Positions 17,901 through 26,346 of a stretch of DNA of 64,000 bases are shown here, in pieces. A program made the translations under genes and the position numbers. Below the pieces are notes generated by a model. That model was not told where the DNA came from. It ran no database searches and was given only the letters and a program-made list of their open reading frames with translations. Location: the NCBI GenBank assembly GCA_963708205.1, contig OY970196.1, positions 372,001 to 436,000 on the forward strand, in the 5' to 3' direction. The DNA comes from CAVYTF01 sp963708205. GTDB taxonomy: Bacteria; Bacteroidota; Bacteroidia; Chitinophagales; Chitinophagaceae. Position 1 is the stretch's first letter; each line of letters starts with the position of its first letter.

Positions 17901-18341
17901 TTACCATTTTTCTACATCATCGCTTTCTTCATTTATTACAGGTAATGAAGCAGGCTCCTCTTCCACAACTTCAGTCACTTCAGGCACTTCAGGCGCAGCA
18001 ATGGTTTCAGGCATTGTGTCTTCGGTTGTGCTTAGTGTTTGCTGCTCAGGATATTCGTGATTGAAGGCATCAAAATCGAAATCGGGCATCAATTCTGTTT
18101 TTACAAAATCAACTGCTTCACCCAATGCTTTTACAAATTTGTTGAAATCTTCTTTGTACAAAAAAACTTTGTGCCTGTCATAACCTTCGCCATCAAAGCG
18201 TTTGCGGCTTTCTGTTATGGTAAGATAAAAATCATTGCCCCGTGTTTCTCTTACATCAAAAAAATAAGTTCTTCTTTTACCCGCCTTTATGCGTTTGCTG
18301 TAAACGCTTTCCATTTTTTTCTCGTTGTTGTCGTAAGCCAC
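17901..18341 (-). CDS. DUF3276 PUR-type nucleic-acid-binding protein
   Basis: The 146-residue protein matches the Bacteroidota DUF3276 family, a PUR-alpha-like fold that binds single-stranded nucleic acid (the Borrelia relative is BpuR). The core is at residues 12-80: SVYSKRIKAGKRRTYFFDVR, then DFYLTITESRKRF and DRHKVFLYKEDFNKF. The last 50 residues are acidic, Glu/Val/Pro-rich and probably disordered. The start is a GTG at 18341; an ATG at 18314 (MESVYSKR) is possible. It stands alone, convergent with the ligase pair. Confidence 0.9.
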   Translation of the reverse strand: MAYDNNEKKMESVYSKRIKAGKRRTYFFDVRETRGNDFYLTITESRKRFDGEGYDRHKVFLYKEDFNKFVKALGEAVDFVKTELMPDFDFDAFNHEYPEQQTLSTTEDTMPETIAAPEVPEVTEVVEEEPASLPVINEESDDVEKW

Positions 18342-18472
18342 AGTTTTTTTGAGTTTGTTATAAAATGAATACGGAGCAAATATAGTATTGTTTTTAAATC
18401 ACCAAAATTCTGCAAAGATTATTTTTAGAATAGTTAAACTGTATCAGGCACGTGATTTGAATTACTGTTGCC

Positions 18473-20092
18473 ATGAAAAAACTTCTATGTGCATTCAGTG
18501 CAATGCTTTTATTTTTATTCGCTTGTCAAAACAATAAAAGATCAACCAATCAACAATCAGTAACTCACCCAAATACGGAAATCAATAAGAGCAATTCTTA
18601 CAATGATATTTTCTTTGATTCTTCCCTGCTTAATAAATTTTATGCATCAACCAACACAGACCAAGATGTGATGCAGGAAATGAACAGCTTTTATTATGGT
18701 AGAAATTTTGAGTTCGCATGGTTCTCGACAGCAGGTTTAAATGAGCAGGCACGCAGCTTATGGAATTTGCTCACATACACAAAAGTTTCTACAAAAGACA
18801 CTGCATTATATAACAGAGCGCTCAAAAATAAAATGGCTAATCTTATTACTAACGACAGCCTTGTTGTAACGGCTTCTGATACATCTATTCTTCAAACAGA
18901 ATTTTTATTGACCCAATATTTTTTAAGCTTTCTTGATAGAAAAATCGATGACGCTGCGCTCGACAGCAATCAATTAAACTTATTTATTCCTGCAAGAAAA
19001 GAAGAATTGCTAACCAAGTCAAATGAACTCATCAAATTAAAAAAATCAAAAAGCAATGATGTTTTCTCCAACAAAGATTTCAATTCGTTATTAACTCAAT
19101 TACAAAAATATTATATCATCGTAAAAAATAAAGGATGGCAACCTATTCCTTTCTCAGGAAAAATTTTACGCAACGGCATAAATTCTCCATTGATAACTGC
19201 AATAAAAAAACGCTTGTCAATAACAGGTGATATGCAAACAAATGATACTACTTCAACCTTCGATTCTGCGCTTGCCATTGGCGTAAGAAACTTCCAGGCA
19301 TCATTAGGTTATACTCCAACAGGCGTCGTAAATGATTCATTAATAAAAGACATGAATGTATCCGCAGAAGCAAGGCTGCAGCAGATCCTGATAAATCTTA
19401 ACCGTATGCAATGGATGCCTTCGCAGGATTCAGGCAAATTAATTTTGTGCAATATTCCCGAATATAAATTATACGTTTATGAGAATGGTAAAACAGTTTT
19501 ACAAATGAATACTGTTGTTGGAAAAGATGGACATAACACCGTAATATTTACAGGTAATCTCAGTGAAATAGTTTTTAGTCCTTACTGGAATATTCCGCCA
19601 AGCATTATAAAGAAAGAGATACTTCCAAAGATGAAAGCAAACAAAAATTATTTAAAAGAAAATCACATGGAGATAACAGGACAAAGCGACGGACTTCCTG
19701 TGGTAAGGCAATTGCCAGGACCGAAAAATTCTTTAGGCAGAGTGAAATTTCTTTTTCCTAATGACTTCAATATATACTTTCATGATACGCCTGAAAAAAG
19801 TCTTTTTCAAAAAGATAAAAGAGCCTACAGTCATGGCTGCATAAGGCTTAGCGAACCTGTTCAAATGGCAGAATATCTTTTAAAAGATGATAAAGCATGG
19901 ACGCCGGAAAAAATAACTGCCGCAATGAACAGCGGAAAAGAAAGCCATGTGGAACTAAAGAAATCAGTGCCTGTTTTAATTACTTATTATACTTCGTGGG
20001 TTGATGATTTCGGCAGGTTAAATTTCAGAGATGATATTTATGGACATGACAGCACAATGGCTGCAAACATGTTTATACATCCTGCGAAATAA
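18473..20092 (+). CDS. Lipoprotein L,D-transpeptidase (YcbB/YkuD type)
   Basis: This 539-residue enzyme probably makes 3-3 cross-links in peptidoglycan. It begins with a lipoprotein signal (lipobox LLFAC, Cys about residue 18), then a helical N-terminal scaffold, a peptidoglycan-binding-like segment around residues 225-300 (GVRNFQASLGYTPTGVVNDSL) and the YkuD catalytic domain (about 310-500). The catalytic motif SHGCIRLSEP places Cys at about 456 and His at about 454. Length and order match the YcbB (LdtD) class. Its stop lies only 3 bp from the stop of a second, unrelated type of L,D-transpeptidase on the other strand. Confidence 0.93.
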   Translation: MKKLLCAFSAMLLFLFACQNNKRSTNQQSVTHPNTEINKSNSYNDIFFDSSLLNKFYASTNTDQDVMQEMNSFYYGRNFEFAWFSTAGLNEQARSLWNLLTYTKVSTKDTALYNRALKNKMANLITNDSLVVTASDTSILQTEFLLTQYFLSFLDRKIDDAALDSNQLNLFIPARKEELLTKSNELIKLKKSKSNDVFSNKDFNSLLTQLQKYYIIVKNKGWQPIPFSGKILRNGINSPLITAIKKRLSITGDMQTNDTTSTFDSALAIGVRNFQASLGYTPTGVVNDSLIKDMNVSAEARLQQILINLNRMQWMPSQDSGKLILCNIPEYKLYVYENGKTVLQMNTVVGKDGHNTVIFTGNLSEIVFSPYWNIPPSIIKKEILPKMKANKNYLKENHMEITGQSDGLPVVRQLPGPKNSLGRVKFLFPNDFNIYFHDTPEKSLFQKDKRAYSHGCIRLSEPVQMAEYLLKDDKAWTPEKITAAMNSGKESHVELKKSVPVLITYYTSWVDDFGRLNFRDDIYGHDSTMAANMFIHPAK

Positions 20093-20095
20093 TGA

Positions 20096-20830
20096 TTACG
20101 CGTTGGTAGATGCTTGTAAAATCTTTGAATGTGCTGTATAAAATTTATCCGGGCTATAGATAAAAAGGCAGCTTCCATTCTTTATTTTCTCAATGATTGG
20201 TTTATACATATTCTCCGGTAATGCAGGACAGCCTTCACTTCTTCCGATATATCCCTGTTGCTTTGCTACTGCTTCACTCACATATTTTGCGCAATGCATT
20301 ACAATGCCGCGATTAAATGCATTATCATTGATGCCATCTTCTTCCCCCTGCAAACGTAGTGAATAACCATGCTTGCCAATGTAAGTATCTGCAGTAACAT
20401 AAAAGCCCAAACTGCTTTCAAAGCTTTGTGGCGAATTGGAAAAATGTTCTGCATTCACAACACCGGAATTTCTTCCATGAGATACGAGCGTATTGAACAA
20501 TAATTGATTGTTTTTAATATCAATAACAAAGAGTCTTTTCGCAACAGAAGGCAAAGAAAAATCTATGATAGATATTACAGAATCATTATTGATCTTTCTT
20601 TGATCGTGCAGCACAGCATAACCTTTCATGGCATTATCAAAAGCAGTTTTAGATAAGCCCGCGTCATCAAGATGCATGGCATAATACGAGCCGCTGAATT
20701 CATTTGTAACTTCTGTATTAGCAACAGTAGATTTTAAAACGGAGCCTGAATTATTATCTATAAAACCAAATTGCAAAAAGATAAAAATTGACACAATAAT
20801 GACAGAAAATCTGCCGAAAATTTTAACCAT
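20096..20830 (-). CDS. Murein L,D-transpeptidase of the YkuD_2 family
   Basis: The 244-residue protein has an N-terminal signal or anchor (about residues 8-24) and a catalytic domain of the YkuD_2 type, which is common in Bacteroidota. Visible landmarks are LFVIDIKNNQLLFNTLVSHG (about 95-115), IVMHCAKYVSE (substrate-side His) and the active-site GRSEGCPAL with Cys at about 201. It lacks the SHGC form of the classical YkuD motif. It is transcribed toward the larger transpeptidase and presumably anchors or cross-links wall peptides; exact reaction not known. Confidence 0.88.
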   Translation of the reverse strand: MVKIFGRFSVIIVSIFIFLQFGFIDNNSGSVLKSTVANTEVTNEFSGSYYAMHLDDAGLSKTAFDNAMKGYAVLHDQRKINNDSVISIIDFSLPSVAKRLFVIDIKNNQLLFNTLVSHGRNSGVVNAEHFSNSPQSFESSLGFYVTADTYIGKHGYSLRLQGEEDGINDNAFNRGIVMHCAKYVSEAVAKQQGYIGRSEGCPALPENMYKPIIEKIKNGSCLFIYSPDKFYTAHSKILQASTNA

Positions 20831-20966
20831 GAATTGAAGGGATTATTTATGTACTTATTAAACAGATAACTTTCTTAAATGTTCATTACTTAAAGCCGGA
20901 TGCAGCAGCTTAACAAATGTTTAAGAACTATTAAATCATACATGGTGATGCTTAACTTGCAATGCT

Positions 20967-22052
20967 ATGCTGTTCTTTAATGAAATAAAAATTACACAGT
21001 TCCGCAACTATATTTTTCAATCTTTTTCTTTTCATGAAAAGGTTATTGGCATTTGTGGTGCTAATGGAAGCGGCAAAACAAATTTGCTTGACGCTTTATA
21101 TTATCTATGTTTTACAAAAAGTTATTTTTCACGAAATGAAAGTCAAAATTCGAGTCATTCAACTTTAGGTTTCAGGATAGAAGGTTCATTAAAAAGACAA
21201 AATGAAACGTTTGAATTGCTTTGCATTTATCGCGAAAACAACAGGAAAGAATTTTTATTGAATAATGAAGTCTATAAAAAATTTTCAGAACATATTGGTC
21301 AGTTTCCATGTGTGATGATTGCACCTGATGATGTGAGTTTAATAACTGGAAACAGTGATGAACGAAGAAAATTTCTTGACACAATTCTTGCGCAGCTTCA
21401 CAAAAATTATTTGAAAAATTTAATTGATTATAATAAAATTTTATTGCAGCGAAATGTGTTATTAAAAGCTGCAGAATACAATACTATTGATGAAAATTTA
21501 CTTGATACTTATGACAAACAATTGTCTGAAACAGGGCAATTTATTTTTGAAGCCAGAAAGAAATTTTTAGCAGATTTTTTGCCTTTGATTAACGACCAAT
21601 ATGAAAGCATTGCAGAAAAAAAAGATGACATTGAAATTGAATTTGAAAGCCAGCTTCATCATACAGGTTTAGCAAAATTGCTCCAGGAAAATCGCGCAAG
21701 AGATATGTATCTGCAACGTACGGGCATTGGCATTCATAAAGATGATCTCGCAATAAAAATGAATAATGAAAGTTTTAAAAACATTGCATCACAAGGGCAA
21801 AGAAAAAGTTTGTTATTTGCAATGAAGCTTGCAGAATTTATCACACTCAAACAATATAAAGGCTTCGCTCCTGTTTTATTGCTGGATGATGTATTTGAAA
21901 AATTAGATGAAAAAAGGATCAATAATTTATTAAAAAAAGTTTGTGTTGATGGTGATGCACAAGTGTTTATTACAGATACGCATAAAGAGAGACTGGAAGA
22001 TAATTTTAAAAAATTAAAAGTTTCGTATCAACTAATAAATTTGCTTCATTGA
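20967..22052 (+). CDS. recF: DNA replication and repair protein RecF
   Basis: RecF is an SMC-like ATPase that helps load RecA at gapped DNA through RecO and RecR. The 361-residue length is normal. The Walker A motif is GANGSGKT (about 31-38), the signature region is SQGQRKSLLFAMKLAE and the Walker B is LLLDDVFEKLD (about 310-320). The start is ATG with the family-typical N-terminus (IKITQFRNY). It is followed by a DUF721 gene 87 bp downstream, an arrangement seen around replication genes. dnaN and gyrB are not next to it here. Confidence 0.96.
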   Translation: MLFFNEIKITQFRNYIFQSFSFHEKVIGICGANGSGKTNLLDALYYLCFTKSYFSRNESQNSSHSTLGFRIEGSLKRQNETFELLCIYRENNRKEFLLNNEVYKKFSEHIGQFPCVMIAPDDVSLITGNSDERRKFLDTILAQLHKNYLKNLIDYNKILLQRNVLLKAAEYNTIDENLLDTYDKQLSETGQFIFEARKKFLADFLPLINDQYESIAEKKDDIEIEFESQLHHTGLAKLLQENRARDMYLQRTGIGIHKDDLAIKMNNESFKNIASQGQRKSLLFAMKLAEFITLKQYKGFAPVLLLDDVFEKLDEKRINNLLKKVCVDGDAQVFITDTHKERLEDNFKKLKVSYQLINLLH

Positions 22053-22062
22053 AAGAAGAAAA

Positions 22063-22088
22063 ATGAACGGAGCGTCGCAAGCAAAGCT
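22063..22088. repeat. Degenerate third copy of the 26/38-bp dispersed repeat
   Basis: The sequence begins ATGAAC and ends CGCAAGCAAAGCT, matching both ends of the 25220-25257 copy but missing the central TACAAGAGTGCGA-like part. It lies between recF and the DUF721 gene. Confidence 0.5.
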
Positions 22089-22139
22089 ATATTTGTGTAC
22101 TGCAGCTTGTCACCAAAATATTTTTTTATAATTTTTTTT

Positions 22140-22421
22140 ATGGGTGAACATCATATCGGAGATGCAATGAAACAATTTGTAAATAAAAGCAAATTGAAGA
22201 ATGGCATACGTGCAATTCAGATTGAAGAAATATGGCAAACCCTGATGGGGCCTACAATTGCGCGTTATACCGAAAAAATCGAAATTATTAATGACACAGT
22301 TTTTATAACAACCTATGTTGGTCCGCTTAAACAGGAATTGATGTATCAGAAAGTAAAAATTATGCAGCGTATTAATGAAGCGATGAATGAAAATATAATT
22401 CGTGAAGTAATTATTCAATAA
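22140..22421 (+). CDS. DUF721 (DciA-like) protein
   Basis: From the ATG at 22140 the product has 93 residues: a basic N-terminal helix and then IEEIWQTLMGPTIARYTEKIEI, VFITTYVGPLKQELMYQK, the KH-like fold of DUF721. Proteobacterial members (DciA) help load the replicative helicase. An upstream start at 22095 would add 15 hydrophobic residues inside a repeat region and is less likely. Position after recF supports a replication role; the helicase-loading role in Bacteroidota is inference. Confidence 0.85.
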   Translation: MGEHHIGDAMKQFVNKSKLKNGIRAIQIEEIWQTLMGPTIARYTEKIEIINDTVFITTYVGPLKQELMYQKVKIMQRINEAMNENIIREVIIQ

Positions 22422-22426
22422 AAAAA

Positions 22427-23470
22427 TTAGGAAAGATTTATTCGCGGATCGATTGAAACATATAAAAGATCAGCAAGAATATTCAACAGTATAAAAAGTA
22501 TTGCAGTAATTAAAACACTGCCCATCACAACAGGAAAATCTAATTTCTCCAAAGCATCGATCGTTGTTTTTCCAATTCCATTCCATCCAAAAATATATTC
22601 TACAAAAAACGCTCCTGCAAGTAACTCTGCAAACCATCCTGTAATTGCGGTGATCACCGGATTCAGTGCATTTCGAAGCGCATGTTTAAAAATAATTGTT
22701 GTTTTGTTTAGTCCTTTTCCATAAGCAGTTCTTATATAATCTTGTGAAAGCACGTCAAGCATGGCACTTCGTGTAAGTTGCGTAATTATTGCAAGCGGAC
22801 GTATTCCTAAAGTGATCGCGGGAAGTATTAAATTTTTTAAATTAAGTTCTTTGCCATTGATATCATAATCGTATAGACTGCCGGTCATGTGCAGTCCTGT
22901 GTATGCATTTAAAACAAAACCAAAAATATATGCGATGATAATTCCTGCAAAAAATGATGGCATTGAAATGCCAATGATACTTGTAAATATTGATGAAGTA
23001 TCAAGCCACGTATTCTTTTTTACAGCAGCTAAAACACCAAGCAAAATGCCAAAGAAAACAGCAATAAACATGGCGGCAAAAGCAAGAATAATGGTGTTTG
23101 GCAAAACATTCATTAGAACATCGGAAACATTTTTTTTGGTTTGATAAGATCTTCGCAAATAAGGAAGTTTGATTCCAAATTTTGTATTGCCTCCAATAAA
23201 AAACCCTTTAAGATTCTTAATTTTTATTTCTTCTTTTGTGTGAATAGAAACAGGCGAAACATCATTTAAGTACAATAAAAATTGCTTCCATTTTGGCTGA
23301 TCTAAACCAAATTCTTTTTTGATATTGTTGATAGTTGTGCTGTCGCCGGTTTGTCCAAGTATCAGCCTTTCAGGATCGCCAAATCCCTGGAATAAAAAGA
23401 ATACGATCACAACAACACCGAGCAGCACAAGCAGGCCGTACATAAGTTTGCGAAGAATAAATGAAAACAT
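22427..23470 (-). CDS. Peptide/dipeptide ABC transporter permease (DppB type)
   Basis: This 347-residue inner-membrane permease has six predicted membrane segments, the first at about residues 9-30. The EAA cytoplasmic loop DYIRTAYGKGLNKTTIIFKHALRNAL-like region (about 240-265), which contacts the ATPase, identifies the DppB/OppB family. The periplasmic segment between the first two membrane helices is long (about 80 residues). No binding protein, second permease or ATPase is adjacent, so the rest of the transporter is elsewhere. Substrate class is inferred from family. Stop is 5 bp from the convergent DUF721 stop. Confidence 0.92.
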   Translation of the reverse strand: MFSFILRKLMYGLLVLLGVVVIVFFLFQGFGDPERLILGQTGDSTTINNIKKEFGLDQPKWKQFLLYLNDVSPVSIHTKEEIKIKNLKGFFIGGNTKFGIKLPYLRRSYQTKKNVSDVLMNVLPNTIILAFAAMFIAVFFGILLGVLAAVKKNTWLDTSSIFTSIIGISMPSFFAGIIIAYIFGFVLNAYTGLHMTGSLYDYDINGKELNLKNLILPAITLGIRPLAIITQLTRSAMLDVLSQDYIRTAYGKGLNKTTIIFKHALRNALNPVITAITGWFAELLAGAFFVEYIFGWNGIGKTTIDALEKLDFPVVMGSVLITAILFILLNILADLLYVSIDPRINLS

Positions 23471-23482
23471 TTTGATTGAAAT

Positions 23483-24586
23483 TTATTTCATATTAGCAAT
23501 AAATTCATCTGCATCCGCATAGCTTTTTTTATCCAAGATATTTGCTTGCTGCATTAAAAAATAAGTGCCGTTCACGCGAGCAGCTGTTCTCACAATTGTA
23601 TTATCGCAACGCAATATTTCTGCAGCTTTCGGATCAATTAATTTTGCTCCTTCTTCCGGTGATGAAGTGATAATAAATAAAGGAAATTTTTTCTCGATAC
23701 ATTTTTGCAAAACACTTCCAAATGCCTGCTGCTGATCATTCCAATTTTCAAAGTTTTGAGTAAATAATAGAACATATTTATTTCCCTGGTTTAGTAAAGC
23801 AAGCGTTGTATCATCTCCGTTTAATTTTCTTACAGAAAAATCTGCAATCACAGGCATGTCATTTCCTTTAGTAATTATTTTATCATAGCGATCTACAAAT
23901 TCATACGTTGAATCAAGGTTAGCAGGAAAATGATTTTCATCAAATTCAATTTCCTTACCATTCTTTTTATATTTAAACATAATGACAATACTATCAGGTC
24001 TCGAACCCGCAGGAATTTTCATTTCTTCAGCAATATTTTTCCCAATCTTGTATGGCAGGCAATCCAGTATTGGCAAGTGTTTCAGCACATAAGCTTCTGT
24101 TATTCCAACAAACAAAACAGCTGCGATTAAAATAATAGAAGATGCTGCGCTGCTTCGAAAAACCGGTTTAATTTTTTTATAATTAAAAACTAAAATGAGT
24201 ATCAATAAAAAAAGAAAAATATCTTTTAGAAATGATTGCAGATCTGTCATTGGCAAGCAATCTCCGAAGCAGCCACATTCTTTTATTTGGCCGGAAAGAA
24301 ATGCATAACCTGTTAAAAAGCCGAAGAAAATAATCAGCAGCAATAATAACCTTGTGAATAATTTTGGTTGCCAGCCTACAAGAATTGCAACACCGGCAAC
24401 AACTTCAAATACATTCATTACAAGCGCGAGCGGCAAAGTATAATTATCAAGAAAATGAAAGTTCCATGCAATAAAAAACTCCTGCATCTTATAGCTCAAA
24501 CCCAATGGGTCATTGGCTTTTATCATGCCTGAAAAAATAAAGAGCAAGCCAACTATCCAGCGAATGGTATTTATAAAAACTCTCAT
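23483..24586 (-). CDS. BT_3928-type DoxX/MauE membrane protein
   Basis: The protein (367 residues from the ATG at 24584-24586) has an N-terminal four-helix DoxX-like membrane domain (about residues 1-140) with the Cys cluster ECGCFGDC after the third helix, as in MauE, then a further membrane helix and a C-terminal extracytoplasmic domain of about 190 residues with thioredoxin-like features. In MauE relatives the cysteines serve electron or disulphide transfer. The upstream start at 24610 would overlap the previous gene by 14 bp and is not used. It follows the DUF1599 gene by 10 bp, so the two are likely co-transcribed. Confidence 0.85.
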   Translation of the reverse strand: MRVFINTIRWIVGLLFIFSGMIKANDPLGLSYKMQEFFIAWNFHFLDNYTLPLALVMNVFEVVAGVAILVGWQPKLFTRLLLLLIIFFGFLTGYAFLSGQIKECGCFGDCLPMTDLQSFLKDIFLFLLILILVFNYKKIKPVFRSSAASSIILIAAVLFVGITEAYVLKHLPILDCLPYKIGKNIAEEMKIPAGSRPDSIVIMFKYKKNGKEIEFDENHFPANLDSTYEFVDRYDKIITKGNDMPVIADFSVRKLNGDDTTLALLNQGNKYVLLFTQNFENWNDQQQAFGSVLQKCIEKKFPLFIITSSPEEGAKLIDPKAAEILRCDNTIVRTAARVNGTYFLMQQANILDKKSYADADEFIANMK

Positions 24587-24596
24587 TTTACAATGA

Positions 24597-25154
24597 TTAA
24601 TACTTATCAATTATTAATTTTTCATTAATTAGAATCAAAGCAAAAACTGCGTAATTTATTATGTCGAAATAACTTGCATCAATGCCTTCGCTGATCAATG
24701 TTTTTCCGTCATTCAATAATATTTGTTTCATGCGCAACAGTTTTACCAATATTAAATCAGCAAAACTTTCACCACTCATTTCGCGCCATGCTTCACCATA
24801 ATCATGATTTTTCTCGAGCATTAATTTTTTTGCAAATAAAATCTGCTCATCGTACAAGCCGCTTGCAACCTGCATTTCAAGGTCTTCTACTTCAGGTTTA
24901 TTCAGTTTCAACTGTATCAACCCAATAACGGCATAATTAATAATACCAATAAATTCTGAAGCAATATCATCGTTAATTTTTTGCTCTTTTAGTTCCTGAA
25001 TATTTCTTATTCGAAGCGCTTTTATACATATCTGATCAATCACAGAAATCGTTCTCAATACACGCCACGAGGTGCCGTAATCTTTTGTTTTTTTTAAAAA
25101 AATATCCTTGCAATCCCTTATTATTTCATCGTATTGTTTAGCAGTTTCTGTCAT
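24597..25154 (-). CDS. DUF1599 protein with internal duplication
   Basis: The 185-residue protein contains two copies of the DUF1599 unit, each with the motif K-x-x-D-Y-G-x-x-W-R (KKTKDYGTSWR at about 21-31 and EKNHDYGEAWR at about 115-125) and each followed by IxxxxxLKxxRMKQI-like and DIINYAV segments. The family is related to nucleotide-modification-associated proteins found in Bacteroidota and phages, with no settled activity. It is cytoplasmic. It begins the two-gene unit with the BT_3928-type membrane protein. Confidence 0.88.
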   Translation of the reverse strand: MTETAKQYDEIIRDCKDIFLKKTKDYGTSWRVLRTISVIDQICIKALRIRNIQELKEQKINDDIASEFIGIINYAVIGLIQLKLNKPEVEDLEMQVASGLYDEQILFAKKLMLEKNHDYGEAWREMSGESFADLILVKLLRMKQILLNDGKTLISEGIDASYFDIINYAVFALILINEKLIIDKY

Positions 25155-25219
25155 TATTTGTTCTAAAAATTGAATAATATATGTTGTCTTTTTGTGTCCA
25201 GAATTAAGAATAACTATTA

Positions 25220-25257
25220 AGCTTTACTTGCGTCGCACTCTTGTACGCTTTGTTCAT
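25220..25257. repeat. Dispersed repeat, copy 2 (26-bp exact core)
   Basis: Bases 25222-25247 are the exact reverse complement of 9204-9229. The copy extends to the conserved end GTTCAT at 25257. It lies in the 168-bp gap upstream of folP. Confidence 0.85.
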
Positions 25258-25322
25258 TATTCAACTTAATAAAATAAATTTCGTAAAACTTAACTTCGTT
25301 CAAAAATAAAACAAAGCAAACA

Positions 25323-26165
25323 ATGTTCACGCTCAATTGCAATGGCAGGCTGTTAATAATAGAAAAACCAATTGCAATGGGTATAATTAATATTACACCT
25401 GATTCTTTTTACAGCGGCAGCCGTAACCTCAATACAAACATAGCTTTGCAGCAAGCAGAAAAGATGATCAGTGAAGGTGCAACCATTCTGGATATTGGCG
25501 GACAAAGTACACGACCCGGAAGTAAAAAAATTTCTATTGAAGAAGAATCTACAAGAGTGTTGCCAGTAATTGAATTAATAACTAAAAAAAATCCTGAAAT
25601 ATTTTTGTCTGTTGATACCTTTTATGCTTCGATAGCGCAGCAAGCTGTTTCATCCGGCGCGTCAATTGTAAATGACATAAGTGCCGGAAACCTTGATGCA
25701 GCAATGCTTTCAACGGTTGCAAAGTTGAACGTACCATACATTTGCATGCATATGAAAAGAACTCCGCAAACAATGCAAATCAATCCGCAATATGAAGATG
25801 TTACTAAAGAAGTGCTTGATTTTTTTATAAAAAAAACAAATGAATACAAACTCGCAGGCATCAAAGATGTGATTGTTGATGTTGGTTTTGGTTTTGGTAA
25901 AACCAGTACACATAATTTTGAATTGCTTCAAAATTTATCTATTTTTAAAATGCTTGAAAAACCAATATTAGCAGGACTTTCAAGAAAAGCTACCATTTAC
26001 AAAACTTTAAATATCTCTGTTGAAGAAGCCTTAAACGGCAGCACTGTTTTAAATACAATTGCCTTATTAAATGGTGCAAATATTATTCGCACACACGATG
26101 TAAAAGAAACAATGGAAGCAATAAAATTAATTGAATTATATCAACAAACTAGTAGAACAAAATAA
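25323..26165 (+). CDS. folP: Dihydropteroate synthase
   Basis: FolP condenses p-aminobenzoate with hydroxymethyl-dihydropterin pyrophosphate in folate synthesis. The 280 residues show the family signatures GIINITPDSFYSGS (about 20-33) and ILDIGGQSTRPGS (about 57-70), followed by SVDTF, NDISAG, DVGFGFGKT and LAGLSRKA. The loop binding the pterin and sulphonamide site appears intact (ThrArgPro). Start is the first ATG after a repeat-containing gap; the other end abuts tRNA-Ser on the opposite strand. Confidence 0.96.
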   Translation: MFTLNCNGRLLIIEKPIAMGIINITPDSFYSGSRNLNTNIALQQAEKMISEGATILDIGGQSTRPGSKKISIEEESTRVLPVIELITKKNPEIFLSVDTFYASIAQQAVSSGASIVNDISAGNLDAAMLSTVAKLNVPYICMHMKRTPQTMQINPQYEDVTKEVLDFFIKKTNEYKLAGIKDVIVDVGFGFGKTSTHNFELLQNLSIFKMLEKPILAGLSRKATIYKTLNISVEEALNGSTVLNTIALLNGANIIRTHDVKETMEAIKLIELYQQTSRTK

Positions 26166-26184
26166 GCAAATAAAAATTGTGTTG

Positions 26185-26269
26185 CGGAGAGCGAGGGATT
26201 CGAACCCCCGGACCTGTTACAGTCAACGGTTTTCAAGACCGCCGCGTTCGACCGCTCTGCCAGCTCTCC
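26185..26269 (-). tRNA. tRNA-Ser (anticodon TGA)
   Basis: The 85-nt minus-strand cloverleaf has acceptor GGAGAGC/GCTCTCC, anticodon stem GCGGT/ACCGT with loop CTTGAAA (anticodon TGA), a long variable arm typical of serine tRNAs, and T-arm GGGGG-TTCGAAT-CCCTC. The discriminator is G and CCA is not encoded. Confidence 0.96.
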
Positions 26270-26346
26270 GCGGCAAAAATACATTCTCATTTATATACGT
26301 CAAAAATTACTTTGCCTTGCAGTAAATTTGCGCAAATTATCAGCCA

